A stretch of DNA of 64,000 bases from Acidobacteriaceae bacterium (GCA_030038195.1 JASHPJ010000124.1:1-64000); one strand, 5' to 3'; shown: positions 34,176 to 44,167, counted from the stretch's first letter. The notes: generated from the letters alone by a model not told the origin. Made by a program: numbers and translations.

Positions 34176-35795
34176 ATGACTCCTCGCGCCCGCCGGGCAG
34201 TTTTTTCCGTCATCGTCTTCTTTTCCATCTGTGCCGTGGTGGGCACGGTGCTGCAGCGGAGGGTGGGCGCACAGTCCTCTGAGGATGAGAGCGAGCTGCG
34301 CGACAGCCTGAAATCGTTCACCAACGTCTACGCGCTCGTGGAGCGGAACTATGCCGAGCCCATCACCGGCGACAGGGCCGACGCAGCCATCTATGACGGC
34401 GCCATCCCCGGCATGCTGCAGGTGCTTGACCCGCACTCGCATTTCTACGATCCCAAGGCCTATGCCCTCATGCGCGAGAACCAGCGCGGCCACTACGGCG
34501 GCGTGGGCATGGTCATCCAGGAGCAGAACGGCAAGGTCTACGTCCGCACTCCCTATGAGAACACGCCCTCTTACCGCGCTGGCATCCATCCGGGTGACAT
34601 CATCGCCGCCGTGGACGGCAAGAGCACCGATGGCTGGAGCTCAGACCAGGTAGCCAAGGCGCTCAAAGGGGACAAGGGCACGCATGTTCAGGTCACCGTC
34701 ATTCGTTATGGCCAGGCCAAGCCGCTGGTCTTTGACCTGGTGCGCGACGAGATTCCACATCCTTCCGTCGATCTCAAGTACGAGATTCGCCCCGGCATCG
34801 GCTACATCCACCTCACCGAGTTCCAGGAAACCACCGGCCAGGAGATGCGAGACGCCATCAACAGCTTTGGCAACCTCAAGGGCCTGCTGCTCGATCTACG
34901 CGACAACCCCGGCGGCCTGTTGAGCCAGGCGGTCGATGTCTGTGACCATCTGCTGGCCAAGGGGCAGACGATCGTCACGCAGCGCGGCCGCGCTTATCCT
35001 GACCAGAACTACGTGGCCACGCACGGCAACGGCGGCAAGACCTTCCCGATCGTCGTGCTGGTGAACCGCGACACGGCCTCGGCCGCGGAGATCGTCTCCG
35101 GCGCGCTGCAGGATCACGACCGCGCGCTCATCGTGGGCGAAACCACCTTCGGCAAGGGCCTGGTGCAGACGGTGTACAACCTGAGCGAGAATACCGGCCT
35201 GGCGCTCACCACCTATCACTACTACACGCCATCCGGACGCCTGATTCAGCGCAACTATGCCGGCCTGTCGCTCTACGACTACTACAACCACGCCGGTGCG
35301 CTGCCTGCCGACTCCAGCAACCGCGAGGTCAAGCTGACCGATTCCGGCCGCACCGTTTACGGCGGCGGCGGCATCACGCCGGACGAGAAGATCGAGCCGC
35401 CCAAGAGCAATCGCTTGCAGGACGAACTGGTCTACAAGGACGTCTTCTTCCACTTCGCGCCCGAGTACGTGGCCAATCATACCGTGGACAAGAACTTCCA
35501 GGTGGACGACGCCGTCATGGCCGACTTCAAGAAATACCTCACCAGCCAGGGTATTGATTTTACTGACGCAGACATCAACGGCGTCTCTGACTGGCTCAAG
35601 GCCAACATCAAGCAACAGATCGTCACCATCGAGTCCGGTCAGTTGCAGGGCCTGCGCGTCATGGCCGAGTGGGACCCGATGATCCAGAAGGCGCTCACTT
35701 ACCTGCCCGAGGCACAGGCGCTCGAAGACCATGCGCACAAGGTCGAGGAAGAAAAGGCCGTCGCCCGCAACAGCAGCACCACCACTCCGCAGTAA
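34176..35795 (+). CDS. S41-family C-terminal processing protease
   Basis: A 539-residue Ctp/Tsp protease. A signal anchor (about residues 8-28) precedes a PDZ domain (GVGMVIQEQNGKVYVRTPYE, AGIHPGDIIAAVDG). The serine/lysine catalytic pair lies in RDTASAAEIVSGALQD and GETTFGKGLVQT, and GLLLDLRDNPGGLLSQAVDV is another family block. It trims C-termini of periplasmic proteins. The start at 34176 is chosen for the signal anchor, with GGAGG upstream; the frame is open for 53 further codons that do not look coding. It is followed by a strong terminator. Confidence 0.93.
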   Translation: MTPRARRAVFSVIVFFSICAVVGTVLQRRVGAQSSEDESELRDSLKSFTNVYALVERNYAEPITGDRADAAIYDGAIPGMLQVLDPHSHFYDPKAYALMRENQRGHYGGVGMVIQEQNGKVYVRTPYENTPSYRAGIHPGDIIAAVDGKSTDGWSSDQVAKALKGDKGTHVQVTVIRYGQAKPLVFDLVRDEIPHPSVDLKYEIRPGIGYIHLTEFQETTGQEMRDAINSFGNLKGLLLDLRDNPGGLLSQAVDVCDHLLAKGQTIVTQRGRAYPDQNYVATHGNGGKTFPIVVLVNRDTASAAEIVSGALQDHDRALIVGETTFGKGLVQTVYNLSENTGLALTTYHYYTPSGRLIQRNYAGLSLYDYYNHAGALPADSSNREVKLTDSGRTVYGGGGITPDEKIEPPKSNRLQDELVYKDVFFHFAPEYVANHTVDKNFQVDDAVMADFKKYLTSQGIDFTDADINGVSDWLKANIKQQIVTIESGQLQGLRVMAEWDPMIQKALTYLPEAQALEDHAHKVEEEKAVARNSSTTTPQ

Positions 35796-35818
35796 CCGCC
35801 CTCTGGCACCAGATACAA

Positions 35819-35855
35819 AAAGGCCATCCTTTTGCGGATGGCCTTTGATTTTTAA
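35819..35855 (+). terminator. Rho-independent terminator of the S41 protease gene
   Basis: An 11-bp perfect stem AAAGGCCATCC/GGATGGCCTTT (35819-35829 and 35836-35846), followed by GATTTTTAA. Confidence 0.85.
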
Positions 35856-35880
35856 GAATCTGTCTAAAAACCTGGTGTTT

Positions 35881-35912
35881 TGAAAGGGCACGGCTTCAGC
35901 CGTGCCCTTTCA
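35881..35912. repeat. REP-like hairpin
   Basis: Perfect 15-bp stem TGAAAGGGCACGGCT/AGCCGTGCCCTTTCA with a 2-base loop. The arm GAAGCCGTGCCCTTTCAAAA recurs at 37365-37384, with related CAGGGGCTAAAGCCCC text before it. Confidence 0.65.
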
Positions 35913-36331
35913 AAGCTCTTGAAGCTCTTACCCTGCTCAGATGAGTTTTTAAACAGATACTGAGATGTACTGCGGCCCACTATTTTTATGCCGCGAAGGT
36001 TTGTGTGCCAGAGCTTTGATCCCCGAATCCCTCTAATAAGCCGGCTATGGAAATATCTTCGTCGAGCGCCTCCCAATGTAATCCACGGCTGCTCATCCGC
36101 ACCTGCTGGCGCTGCTCTGTTGTGCCGCGCAGCAATCGCGGAAACCACGCCAGAGGAACTCCAGTTGTGCGGCCATTACTCAAATCGCCCCCCATGCTAT
36201 CGTCGTCGAACCGTACCCGCGTTGAACTAACCAAAGAACTCATCCCATCCCCCCTGGATCAGATTTCAATCGGCCTCGATAATACTAACCAGCTCTAGTG
36301 TCCTGAGTCTGAAATTCACATCACAAATACG

Positions 36332-36400
36332 CTGTCATCCTGAGCGTAGCAAGCCGCGTTTTTTGCGGCTTGCGGAGTCGAAGGTCGAAGATCCGCTGTG
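36332..36400. repeat. Dispersed repeat of TCATCCTGAGCG type
   Basis: Begins TGTCATCCTGAGCGTAGC, then a hairpin AAGCCGC/GCGGCTT with a GTTTTTT loop (36351-36371), then GGAGTCGAAGG. Sequences opening with TCATCCTGAGCG and closing with GAGTCGAAGGATC are familiar dispersed repeats in several soil bacterial phyla. Confidence 0.45.
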
Positions 36401-36536
36401 GCGGGACCTGCGGCTCGAGGCTTTGACTTATGCTACGAACTTCTGATTCACCACACTAAGAAGAAGGCATGGTTCTGACTTCGATACAATGGAGCGTCTT
36501 ATCGAGACATCCTTAACGCGCTTCAAGGAAGGCGGC

Positions 36537-37265
36537 ATGCACTCAATCTGGTTCGGCGAGTTTATGGGCACCCTGGTCCTGGTGCTTCTGGGCACCGGCG
36601 TCAACGCCGGCGTAACGCTGCGCAAGTCCTATGCGGCAGACTCCGGCTGGCTGGTCATCGCTACTGGCTGGGCGCTGGCCGTGCTGTGCGGCGTCATGGT
36701 TGCGCAGGCCTTCGGCAGCCCCGGCGCCAACATCAACCCCGCGGTCACGCTGGCTTCGGCCGTCACCAGCGGCGACTACTCGCAACTGCTCGTCTACTGG
36801 TCAGCGCAGTTTCTTGGCGCCATCTGCGGCGCCTCCATCATGACCCTGCATTACACCCCGCACTGGCGGCTCACGCCCGATCCGGCAGCCAAGCTCGGCG
36901 TCTTCTGCACCAGCCCTGCAGTGAGCAATCCACTTGCCAACGTTGCCAGCGAAGTCATCGGTACCATGGTGCTGGTGATCGTCGCCGGGGCCATCTTTTC
37001 TCACGGCGTTTCCGCCAACGGGCCTGCCGGGGGCATGGGTCCGTGGCTGGTGGGAAGCCTGGTGTGGGGCATCGGCCTCTCGCTGGGTGGAACCACGGGA
37101 TATGCTATCAATCCCGCGCGCGATCTGGGGCCACGGCTCGCGCACACGCTGCTGCCCATCCCCGGCAAAGGCGGCTCGAACTGGCGTTACGCTCCTATTC
37201 CGCTCATCGGCGACCTCTGTGGAGGCGCGCTCGCCGGCCTGCTGCTCCATTACGCGCGGCTTTAG
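36537..37265 (+). CDS. Glycerol facilitator (MIP/aquaglyceroporin)
   Basis: A 242-residue channel with six membrane helices and both NPA boxes: GANINPAVTLA in the first half and TGYAINPARDLGPRL in the second. The Asp after the second NPAR is the mark of glycerol-conducting (GlpF-type) rather than water-only channels. The start at 36537 (MHSIWFGEFMGT) has AAGGAAGG upstream; 16 earlier codons look non-native. No glycerol kinase gene is adjacent. Confidence 0.9.
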   Translation: MHSIWFGEFMGTLVLVLLGTGVNAGVTLRKSYAADSGWLVIATGWALAVLCGVMVAQAFGSPGANINPAVTLASAVTSGDYSQLLVYWSAQFLGAICGASIMTLHYTPHWRLTPDPAAKLGVFCTSPAVSNPLANVASEVIGTMVLVIVAGAIFSHGVSANGPAGGMGPWLVGSLVWGIGLSLGGTTGYAINPARDLGPRLAHTLLPIPGKGGSNWRYAPIPLIGDLCGGALAGLLLHYARL

Positions 37266-37479
37266 GAGAGCTCTGATTCAGTCGAGTACTCATCCCTCAG
37301 GGGCTAAAGCCCCACTCCTCTTACCGGCACTTACGGCACCCTTCGGCAAGCTCAGGGCAGGCTTGAAGCCGTGCCCTTTCAAAACGGCGACTGAATCAAA
37401 GCATCCTGAGTGCTGCGCCACCCGGCAGTTGTATCCTTGGCTGTGAATCGCACGCACTCCACGCGCGAAAGGATTTCTC

Positions 37480-39114
37480 ATGCTGGACGCAGCTCTTAAG
37501 CTGGACCCACGCGACAATGTCGTCGTCGCACTCACCGAATTGCAGCCCGGCACAGCCGTGCAACCCGGCGGAGCAGCCTTATGCGCAGCGGCGCAAACCA
37601 TTCCGCCCAAGCAGAAGATGGTGCTCACCGATCTCAAACCCGGCGACCTCATCTTCATGTACGGCATGGTGGTGGGCGAGGCCGTCGAAGCCATCCCAAG
37701 CGGCGGGCTGCTCACCACGCGCAATATCCGCCATCGCACCGGTGACTACTCTGCCGAGCGGCATCCCTCCGCGGCGGTGCTGCCAGACGCGTCCTCATGG
37801 TCAGCGCGCACCTTCATGGGCTTTCATCGCGCCGACGGCCAGGTGGGCACGCGCAACTACTGGATCGTGTTGCCGCTCGTCTTCTGCGAAAACCGCAACG
37901 TGGAGCAGATGCGCGAAGCGCTCGAAGAGGAGCTGGGCTATGGCCGCGCCAACTCGCGCTATCGCCAGCATGTGCGCGATCTCATCCGCGCGCAGTCAAA
38001 CGGCCGCGCAGTCGCGGAGCCGAGCGGCCAGCCGCATTCGGAGCGCATCTTTCCCAATCTCGACGGCGTGCGCTTTCTCACCCACCAGCTCGGCTGCGGC
38101 GGAACGCGCCAGGATGCGCGCGCGCTTTGCGGTCTACTCGCCGGTTATATCCACCACCCCAACGTAGCCGGCGCAACCGTTCTCAGCCTTGGCTGCCAGA
38201 ACGCGCAGATCGGCATCCTGATGGAAGAGCTGCGTGCCCGCGATCCCAAGCTGCGCAAGCCGGCGCTCATCTTCGAGCAGCAGAAGTCAGGGCACGAATC
38301 TACGCTTATCGAACAGGCCGTCGATGCAACTTTCGCCGCGCTGAGCGAAGCCAATCGCGCCGAGCGCGCGCCCGCGCCGCTCTCCGCGCTCACCATCGGC
38401 CTGCAGTGCGGCGGCTCGGACGGATTCAGCGGCATCTCGGCGAACCCCGCGGTGGGCCATGTCTCCGATCTGCTCGCCGGCCTGGGCGGCAAGACCATGC
38501 TCTCCGAATTTCCCGAACTGCACGGCGTAGAGCAGGATCTCATCGACCGCTGCGTCAGCGACGAGCTGGCACAGCGATTCGCCAGCCTGATGCAAACCTA
38601 TGCGGCGCGCGCCCGTGCCGTGCAGTCAGACTTCGCCTTCAATCCCTCGCCCGGCAATATCCGCGACGGCCTGATCACCGACGCCATCAAGTCTGCCGGC
38701 GCTGCGCGCAAAGGCGGCATCTCGCCGGTCAGTGACGTCATCGACTATCCCGAGTACGTGCGCGCGCCGGGTCTCACGCTGCAGTGCACGCCGGGTAATG
38801 ACGTGGAGAGCGTGACGGCGCAGGTGGGCGCAGGCTGCTCGCTGGTGCTGTTCACCACCGGACTCGGCACGCCCACCGGTAATCCCATTGCACCGGTTGT
38901 GAAGATTTCCACGAACTCGAGTCTCGCTGCGCGCATGGGCGACATCATCGACTTCGATGCCGGCAGCGTCGTCACCGGAGAGATGACGATTGCCGCCTGC
39001 GCGGAGAAGCTCCTGGAGTTTTCCATTGATGTAGCCAGCGGCGCCCGGCGGACCAAGGCTGAAGAGCGCGGCCAGGTGGACTTCATTCCCTGGAAGCGCG
39101 GCGTATCGCTCTGA
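37480..39114 (+). CDS. UxaA-family altronate/galactarate dehydratase
   Basis: A 544-residue protein combining the N-terminal SAF-like domain (LKPGDLIFMYGMVVGEAVEA) with the large UxaA/GarD domain. FMGFHRADGQVGTRNYWIVL, THQLGCGGTRQDARALCGLL, LGCQNAQIG, FEQQKSGHES, GLQCGGSDGFSGISANPAVG and LFTTGLGTPTGNPIAPVVKI are family blocks, with several Cys for an Fe site. By family it dehydrates D-altronate (or galactarate) in hexuronate breakdown. The enolase-superfamily dehydratase at 5.4 kb may belong to related sugar-acid use, but the two are far apart. Confidence 0.85.
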   Translation: MLDAALKLDPRDNVVVALTELQPGTAVQPGGAALCAAAQTIPPKQKMVLTDLKPGDLIFMYGMVVGEAVEAIPSGGLLTTRNIRHRTGDYSAERHPSAAVLPDASSWSARTFMGFHRADGQVGTRNYWIVLPLVFCENRNVEQMREALEEELGYGRANSRYRQHVRDLIRAQSNGRAVAEPSGQPHSERIFPNLDGVRFLTHQLGCGGTRQDARALCGLLAGYIHHPNVAGATVLSLGCQNAQIGILMEELRARDPKLRKPALIFEQQKSGHESTLIEQAVDATFAALSEANRAERAPAPLSALTIGLQCGGSDGFSGISANPAVGHVSDLLAGLGGKTMLSEFPELHGVEQDLIDRCVSDELAQRFASLMQTYAARARAVQSDFAFNPSPGNIRDGLITDAIKSAGAARKGGISPVSDVIDYPEYVRAPGLTLQCTPGNDVESVTAQVGAGCSLVLFTTGLGTPTGNPIAPVVKISTNSSLAARMGDIIDFDAGSVVTGEMTIAACAEKLLEFSIDVASGARRTKAEERGQVDFIPWKRGVSL

Positions 39115-39183
39115 TCCATCTCTCCATCAACCTCGGTATCAGCGCCCGGTATCAGCGGCCGATCGCTCCAGCACAGCCGTCCG

Positions 39184-39243
39184 TGCCCTATCCTTTTCCG
39201 CCGTGGCGGACCATGGTGGACCGCGGCAGATCGAAAGGGTGAG
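39184..39243. repeat. REP-like palindrome, family with 12126
   Basis: TGCCCTATCCTTTTCCGCC arm, GTGGCGGACCATGGTGGACC inner palindrome, then GCGGCAGATCGAAAGGGTGA. The arms match the element at 12126-12178 in reverse orientation; the inner palindrome is longer here. Confidence 0.6.
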
Positions 39244-39283
39244 CAAGCACATCTCTCGCCCTGCCACATTCAGCACTCCCACC

Positions 39284-40027
39284 TCACTCCAGGTACGAAG
39301 CCACCACGGCGAGAGCGGAGATCGCCGCCGTCTCCGCGCGCAGAATCCGCGGACCCAGCGAGACAGCCCGCCATCCATTTGCGTCGAAGAGCGCTTCTTC
39401 GGCAGGAGCCCACCCGCCTTCGGGACCAATCGCAAGCTCGAGCACCGGCATCTTGTTGCCGGCTGCGGTTTGCGCTTCTTCCACCGCGGAGCGCAGCGTC
39501 GTGGTGCGCTCCTGCTCGGCCAGCACGATGCGCGTGGCTTCGGTAGCCGCCTGCACGCGCGCCGGCAGCAGAACCGGATCGTAGACGATCGGCACATCGG
39601 AGCGGCGTGACTGCTTCGCGGCCTCGTGCGCAATACGCCGCCAGCGCTCCACGCGCTTTTCGGCAGCCTGCGCCAGGTACTTGTCAGTCCGCCACGCAAT
39701 CATCGGCGCAATGCCCGCTACGCCCAGCTCCGTGGCCTTTTCGATAGCCCATTCCATGGGATCGAACTTGTAGATGGCGATCGACAGCGTTACCGGCAGT
39801 GCAGGGTCGGCTTCCAGCTCGGCGATCAGATTAAAACGCACCTCGCTCGGCTCGCCGGGCGCAGACACCGCTGCGACCTCGGCATGAAACACGTGCCCGC
39901 CGGCCACCACGTCGGCCTCCATTCCCTTTTGCGCGCGCAGCACGCGCGCCATGTGCTCGGCCTGCACTCCCACTAAAGTGGCAGTGGCTTCATCCCAATG
40001 CTCGGCAATCCAGCGGCGCCGCGTCAT
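39284..40027 (-). CDS. rsmE: 16S rRNA m3U1498 methyltransferase RsmE
   Basis: A 247-residue SPOUT methyltransferase that modifies U1498 of 16S rRNA. An N-terminal PUA-like domain (RRRWIAEHWDEATATLVGVQ, EHMARVLRAQKGMEADVVAG) precedes the knotted SAM site: ATELGVAGIAPMIAWRTDKY, RWRRIAHEAAKQSRR, LELAIGPEGGWAPAEEALFD and VSLGPRILRAETAAISALAV. Monocistronic. Confidence 0.94.
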   Translation of the reverse strand: MTRRRWIAEHWDEATATLVGVQAEHMARVLRAQKGMEADVVAGGHVFHAEVAAVSAPGEPSEVRFNLIAELEADPALPVTLSIAIYKFDPMEWAIEKATELGVAGIAPMIAWRTDKYLAQAAEKRVERWRRIAHEAAKQSRRSDVPIVYDPVLLPARVQAATEATRIVLAEQERTTTLRSAVEEAQTAAGNKMPVLELAIGPEGGWAPAEEALFDANGWRAVSLGPRILRAETAAISALAVVASYLE

Positions 40028-40073
40028 TTTTTGGTCTCCCTCGTGGCTTGCTTGCAGTGTAAATCACCGCATA

Positions 40074-40113
40074 AACACTAAGGGGAACGCTTGAAGCGTT
40101 CCCCTTGAGTGTT
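40074..40113 (-). terminator. Long hairpin after the histone-like gene
   Basis: A 12-bp perfect stem AAGGGGAACGCT/AGCGTTCCCCTT with a TGA loop (40080-40091, 40095-40106). It is extended by AACACT/AGTGTT outside. It lies 25 bases downstream of the minus-strand histone-like gene; the T tract on that strand is weak. Confidence 0.6.
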
Positions 40114-40137
40114 GCCTTTTATTGTTGGTCTGGTCCG

Positions 40138-40221
40138 CTACTTCTTCTTTGCGGCCTTCTTTGCGGCTTTCTTGGCCGCCTTCTTCGCGGGTGCCTTCTT
40201 GGCTGCTTTCTTGGTTGCCAT
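40138..40221 (-). CDS. Tiny histone H1-like lysine-rich protein
   Basis: A 27-residue protein made of Met-Ala-Thr followed by repeats of K-K-A-A/P-K-K-A, ending KKAAKKK. Thirteen residues are Lys. The product resembles the C-terminal tails of bacterial histone H1-like / HU-extension proteins, which bind DNA through charge. The start at 40221 is supported by AAGGGAG 9 bases upstream, a near-consensus promoter, a short leader and a hairpin after the stop; the longer frame upstream is non-coding. A real, well-expressed miniprotein is likely. Function is inferred from composition. Confidence 0.75.
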   Translation of the reverse strand: MATKKAAKKAPAKKAAKKAAKKAAKKK

Positions 40222-40285
40222 TTGCCTATTCTCCCTTTTCGATGGGTTGCATCGATTCTGCAATCTGTAGATTGCAGTTGAAGAA

Positions 40286-40314
40286 TGTATAGAATCGCGA
40301 TGCATCGATGTCAA
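40286..40314 (-). promoter_or_regulatory. Near-consensus sigma-70 promoter of the histone-like gene
   Basis: On the minus strand: perfect TTGACA (40309-40314), 17-base spacer, TATACA (40286-40291). Transcription would start near 40279, so the message begins with the hairpin CTGCAATCT/AGATTGCAG (40258-40277). Confidence 0.8.
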
Positions 40315-40482
40315 GAAAAAAACGCATAGAGAGTGGAAAAATAAGCAACAATTTTTTCCGGCGCGGAATGGATGCGATGCATGAATCAAATCGCGGAGGA
40401 GCTCGAATCGCAATTTATGCGCGCCGGACAAGTCCCGCGACATCGCTCACGCGCGGCGCTTCGCAACTGTGCACTGCATGCT

Positions 40483-41919
40483 TCAACACTCGATCACATT
40501 CAGCGCAAGCCCCGCCAGACTTGTCTCTTTGTAGCGCGATTGCATATCGAGACCGGTCAGATACATCGTGCGGATCACCTGATCGAGCGAGACTTTGTGC
40601 ACCTCTGACTCGTTCATCGCGATGCGCGCCGCGTGCACGGCCTTTACCGCGCCCATCGCGTTGCGCTCGATGCACGGAATCTGGACAAGTCCGCCGATGG
40701 GATCGCAGGTCATGCCCAGGTTGTGCTCCATTGCGATCTCCGCAGCGTGCTCGATCTGTCCATTCGTGCCGCCGAGCGCCGCCGTGAGTCCTGCCGCAGC
40801 CATCGAGCAGGCCACGCCCACTTCCCCCTGGCATCCCACCTCGGCGCCGCTGATCGACGCGTTCTCTTTGTACAGGCTGCCCACCGCGGCCGATGTAAGA
40901 AAGAAATGCAGGATGCCCTCGTGATCGGCGCCGGGAATAAAGCGCTCATAATAGCGCGCCACCGCCGGCACCACGCCGGCCGCGCCGTTGGTCGGCGCAG
41001 TCACCACGCGACCGCCGGCTGCGTTCTCTTCATTCACCGCCATCGCATACACCGTCACCCAGTCCAGCGGTGCCAGAGGATCGCCCATTTTGCCATCGGC
41101 TTCCTTCTCCCGCAGCCGTTCGGCCAGCCGATGCGCACGGCGTTTCACGTTCAACCCGCCAGGCAAAATGCCTTCGGTTGCAATGCCGCGGTCGATGCAC
41201 GCGCGCATGGTGGCCCAGATGCGGTCGATACCTTCGCGCACCGCTTCCACCGGCGCGCGGCCGGCATCCTGCTCGCTGCCGGCAATCCGGGCACACTCAT
41301 TCTCCAGCATCAACTGGCTGATTGTGAGTGCGTGCCCGTGTGCAGTCTCCAGAAGCTCCGCTGCGCTGTGAAATGGAAATGGAATTGCTTCCTCGCCGCG
41401 CGCCGACGATTGGCTTGCCTGCGACGCAGCCGCGCCGTCTTCCACAATGAATCCGCCGCCGATGGAAAAAAACGTGCGCTGGTGGAGGCTTGCGCCTGCC
41501 ACATCGAATACGGTGAGCCGCAGTCCGTTCGGGTGCTGCGTGTGCGCGCCGGGAGGATAAAGCACATCGCGATGAAAGACGAAGTCGCGGGATTCTTCAA
41601 AAGATATGGCATTCGTTCCGCCCAATTCGATCCTGCGCCCGGCGCGCATCGCCGCCACCGTTGGCTCGATGCTCGCCGGCTCGATAGTCGCCGGCTCATG
41701 GCCGGCAAGGCCAAGAAGAACAGCGCGATCTGTCGCGTGGCCAAGCCCGGTCAGCGCCAGCGACCCATACAGCTCAGCCTGCACGCGCGCCACGCGATCC
41801 ATGAGTCCGCGCGCTTCCAGCTCCCGCACAAACACGCACGCTGCGCGCATTGGCCCCATGGTGTGCGAACTCGACGGGCCCACGCCGATTTTGTAAAGCT
41901 CGAAGAGACTTGCCGTCAC
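40483..41919 (-). CDS. sdaA: L-serine dehydratase (single-chain, iron-sulfur)
   Basis: A 478-residue enzyme converting L-serine to pyruvate and ammonia. The beta-like N-terminal half starts [20 protein letters not shown] and the alpha half contains [40 protein letters not shown] and [20 protein letters not shown]. The three Fe-S cysteines lie in these last two blocks. The start is a GTG at 41919, directly before the conserved N-terminus; an upstream ATG would add 50 unlike residues running into the divergent yifB promoter. Confidence 0.93.
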   Translation of the reverse strand: MTASLFELYKIGVGPSSSHTMGPMRAACVFVRELEARGLMDRVARVQAELYGSLALTGLGHATDRAVLLGLAGHEPATIEPASIEPTVAAMRAGRRIELGGTNAISFEESRDFVFHRDVLYPPGAHTQHPNGLRLTVFDVAGASLHQRTFFSIGGGFIVEDGAAASQASQSSARGEEAIPFPFHSAAELLETAHGHALTISQLMLENECARIAGSEQDAGRAPVEAVREGIDRIWATMRACIDRGIATEGILPGGLNVKRRAHRLAERLREKEADGKMGDPLAPLDWVTVYAMAVNEENAAGGRVVTAPTNGAAGVVPAVARYYERFIPGADHEGILHFFLTSAAVGSLYKENASISGAEVGCQGEVGVACSMAAAGLTAALGGTNGQIEHAAEIAMEHNLGMTCDPIGGLVQIPCIERNAMGAVKAVHAARIAMNESEVHKVSLDQVIRTMYLTGLDMQSRYKETSLAGLALNVIEC

Positions 41920-42058
41920 GCCTAAGATTGTATGCGCCTTTTGCCTCGGTGCTGAAGCGGTGTTCGTCTTTGCAATCCCGCTTTGTGCAACGGGCTTCAG
42001 CCTCGATCCTCCATTCCCTCCGCCGTCATCTGTTACACTCGCATCCAATCCACTCCAT

Positions 42059-43618
42059 ATGCTCTTCAAGGCTCTTAGCGCAGCAGTCTACGGAATCGAC
42101 GCCAACCTCATCGATGTCGAGGTAGACTATAGCGGCGTGGTCAGTGACCAGGATCACTTCCACACCGTGGGCCTGCCCGACGCTGCCGTGCGCGAAAGCC
42201 GCGACCGCGTGCGCGCCGCCATCAAGAACTCCGGCTACCTGATTCCGCCCACGCACATCACCATCAATCTCGCGCCCGCCGATCTCAAGAAAGAGGGCTC
42301 AGGCTTCGATCTTCCCATCGCGGTCGGGATCCTCGGCGCGTATGGCGCGCTCAAGATCGACAACCTCAGCCGCTATCTTCTTGTAGGCGAGCTCGGATTG
42401 GACGGCAGCGTGCGTCCTGTGCCCGGCATGTTGCCCGTCGCCATCCTGGCACGCGAAAAAGGCATACCGCATCTCATTCTTCCCGCAGCCAATGCCGCTG
42501 AGGCCGCGGTGGTGGAAGGCGTCAGCGTCTATCCGGTGTCTTCGCTGCTCGATGTGCTCGACCTGCTCAACAACACGGTCGTCGGCGTTCCGCAGCGCGA
42601 GCCTTTCCGCGTCATCACCGAACAGTTGCTCGGTGAGCTGCAGCACTTCACGCTTGACTTCTCCGATGTCCGAGGACAGCAGACTGCCAAGCGCGCGCTC
42701 GAAGTGGCTGCGGCCGGCAGCCACAATATCCTGATGATCGGCCCACCCGGCTCCGGCAAAACGATGCTGGCCAAGCGGCTGCCTTCGATCCTCGCGCCGC
42801 TCACCTTCGATGAAGCGCTCGAAACCACCAAGATTCACTCCGTGGCCGGAGTGCTCGAGGCCGGCGCGGGCCTGGTAACGCAGCGGCCGTTCCGCTCGCC
42901 GCATCACACCATCTCCGACGCCGGGCTGATCGGCGGAGGCATCGTTCCACGTCCCGGCGAGGTTTCGCTGGCTCACAACGGCCTGCTCTTTCTGGACGAG
43001 CTGCCCGAGTTTCCGCGCAATGTTCTCGAAGTGATGCGCCAGCCGCTCGAGGACCACACCGTGACCATAGCACGCGCTTCCATGTCGCTGAGCTTTCCGG
43101 CGCGATTCATGCTTGCGGCGGCTATGAATCCCTGCCCCTGCGGCTACTTCAACGACAAGTCGCGCGAGTGCCAGTGCACGCCGCCCATGATCCAGCGCTA
43201 CGTGGCCAAGATCTCCGGCCCGCTGCTGGACCGCATCGATATTCATATTGAAGTGCCGGCCGTTCAATATAAGGAGCTGCGCGGTCGGGCGGCAGCCGAA
43301 GGCTCGGCGCAGATTCGCGACCGGGTGATGGCCGCGCGTCAGCTCCAGCAACAACGCTTCTCCAAGGCCAGGGAAAGTATCTATTCCAATGCGCAGATGA
43401 CCACCCGCCAGATTCGCGCCTATTGCGAGCTGAGTCCGGATGCTGAGCGGTTGCTGGAGCGGGCCATGCAGCAGCAGGGACTCACCGCCCGCGCGCATGA
43501 CCGCATCCTCAAAGTAGCGCGCACCATCGCCGATCTCGACGGAGCCGAGCGTCTCGCGGTCCCGCACTTGGCCGAAGCCATCCAGTACCGGACCCTCGAC
43601 CGCAGCTACTGGGCATGA
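42059..43618 (+). CDS. YifB/ComM-family Mg-chelatase-like AAA+ ATPase
   Basis: A 519-residue protein. The N-terminal Lon-protease-like fold ([40 protein letters not shown]) precedes the AAA+ domain with Walker [18 protein letters not shown] and Walker [33 protein letters not shown] is the Cys cluster of the family and [17 protein letters not shown] the arginine-finger block. ComM helicases promote branch migration during natural transformation. The start at 42059 ([13 protein letters not shown]) is the family start. Confidence 0.93.
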   Translation: MLFKALSAAVYGIDANLIDVEVDYSGVVSDQDHFHTVGLPDAAVRESRDRVRAAIKNSGYLIPPTHITINLAPADLKKEGSGFDLPIAVGILGAYGALKIDNLSRYLLVGELGLDGSVRPVPGMLPVAILAREKGIPHLILPAANAAEAAVVEGVSVYPVSSLLDVLDLLNNTVVGVPQREPFRVITEQLLGELQHFTLDFSDVRGQQTAKRALEVAAAGSHNILMIGPPGSGKTMLAKRLPSILAPLTFDEALETTKIHSVAGVLEAGAGLVTQRPFRSPHHTISDAGLIGGGIVPRPGEVSLAHNGLLFLDELPEFPRNVLEVMRQPLEDHTVTIARASMSLSFPARFMLAAAMNPCPCGYFNDKSRECQCTPPMIQRYVAKISGPLLDRIDIHIEVPAVQYKELRGRAAAEGSAQIRDRVMAARQLQQQRFSKARESIYSNAQMTTRQIRAYCELSPDAERLLERAMQQQGLTARAHDRILKVARTIADLDGAERLAVPHLAEAIQYRTLDRSYWA

Positions 43619-44167
43619 ATCCCGGCAGGACCCGCGGTATCTTGATGGTCAGCATGGCGCCGGCGTCCGCTGCGCCCCGGTCAAGCCTTTCTCATCTGAT
43701 TGAAAAGATTGATGTTGCCTATCAAATCTCCACCTATACGGCTGGTTGCGGCGCACTGCAATTCGCGAAAAAACTGTTGACCTGTAGCCGTGGCCGATAT
43801 ACATTAGTGAGTGCCATCCATAAAAGGCAGGCTGTGCTGTGCAATTTGCGCTCCCGTCAGCCGGTTTCCGCATCCAACTTGAGCGTAGTGCTCAGACAGA
43901 GATGTCCGGGTGGGTTCGTCACTCCGCCGGAAATGGGAACCGGGCGCATGGATTCCCGCGCAGGAAATCGAGCGGGCCGGTTCATGGATGAGCCTGTTTC
44001 ACAACGTGCGACTTTGCATCAACATTTTGAACTGCGGGCCGCCGTTATGCGTCTAAGAGAGGGAGTATCAGCTTTATCGGAAGCGCGTGCCCGCACCACT
44101 TCCGTTCCGCACCGGTGGCGCCAAGTAGTTCCAGCCGGGCAGGTTACTCAAGAAGGAGACTTTCATC
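43619..44167. other. Long leader region before the omega-like gene
   Basis: No supported protein gene. A 187-codon frame runs through, but its composition (Arg, Ser, His, Cys) is not protein-like. A promoter candidate lies at 43777-43805, so about 350 bases would be transcribed ahead of 44168. Several short hairpins are visible (GAGC/GCTC at 43881-43893, CCGG/CCGG and GGGAA/TTCCC around 43927-43957). A structured leader or small RNA is possible. Confidence 0.45.
43777..43805 (+). promoter_or_regulatory. Candidate promoter
   Basis: TTGACC (43777-43782), 17-base spacer, TACATT (43800-43805), followed by a long non-coding leader. Confidence 0.4.

Larger units (their letters stand above)
35796..36536. 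other. Gene-free stretch with terminator and repeats
   Basis: No supported gene. Contents: a terminator (35819-35855), a REP-like hairpin (35881-35912), about 400 bases with no signal I can read, and a second repeat (36332-36400) just before the glycerol facilitator gene. Confidence 0.55.

Noticed and set aside
43927-43980. GGGAACCGGGCGCATGG... resembling a cobalamin-riboswitch B12 box
   Set aside because: Only scattered matches, lacking the full box and its pairing; the downstream gene is not B12-related.
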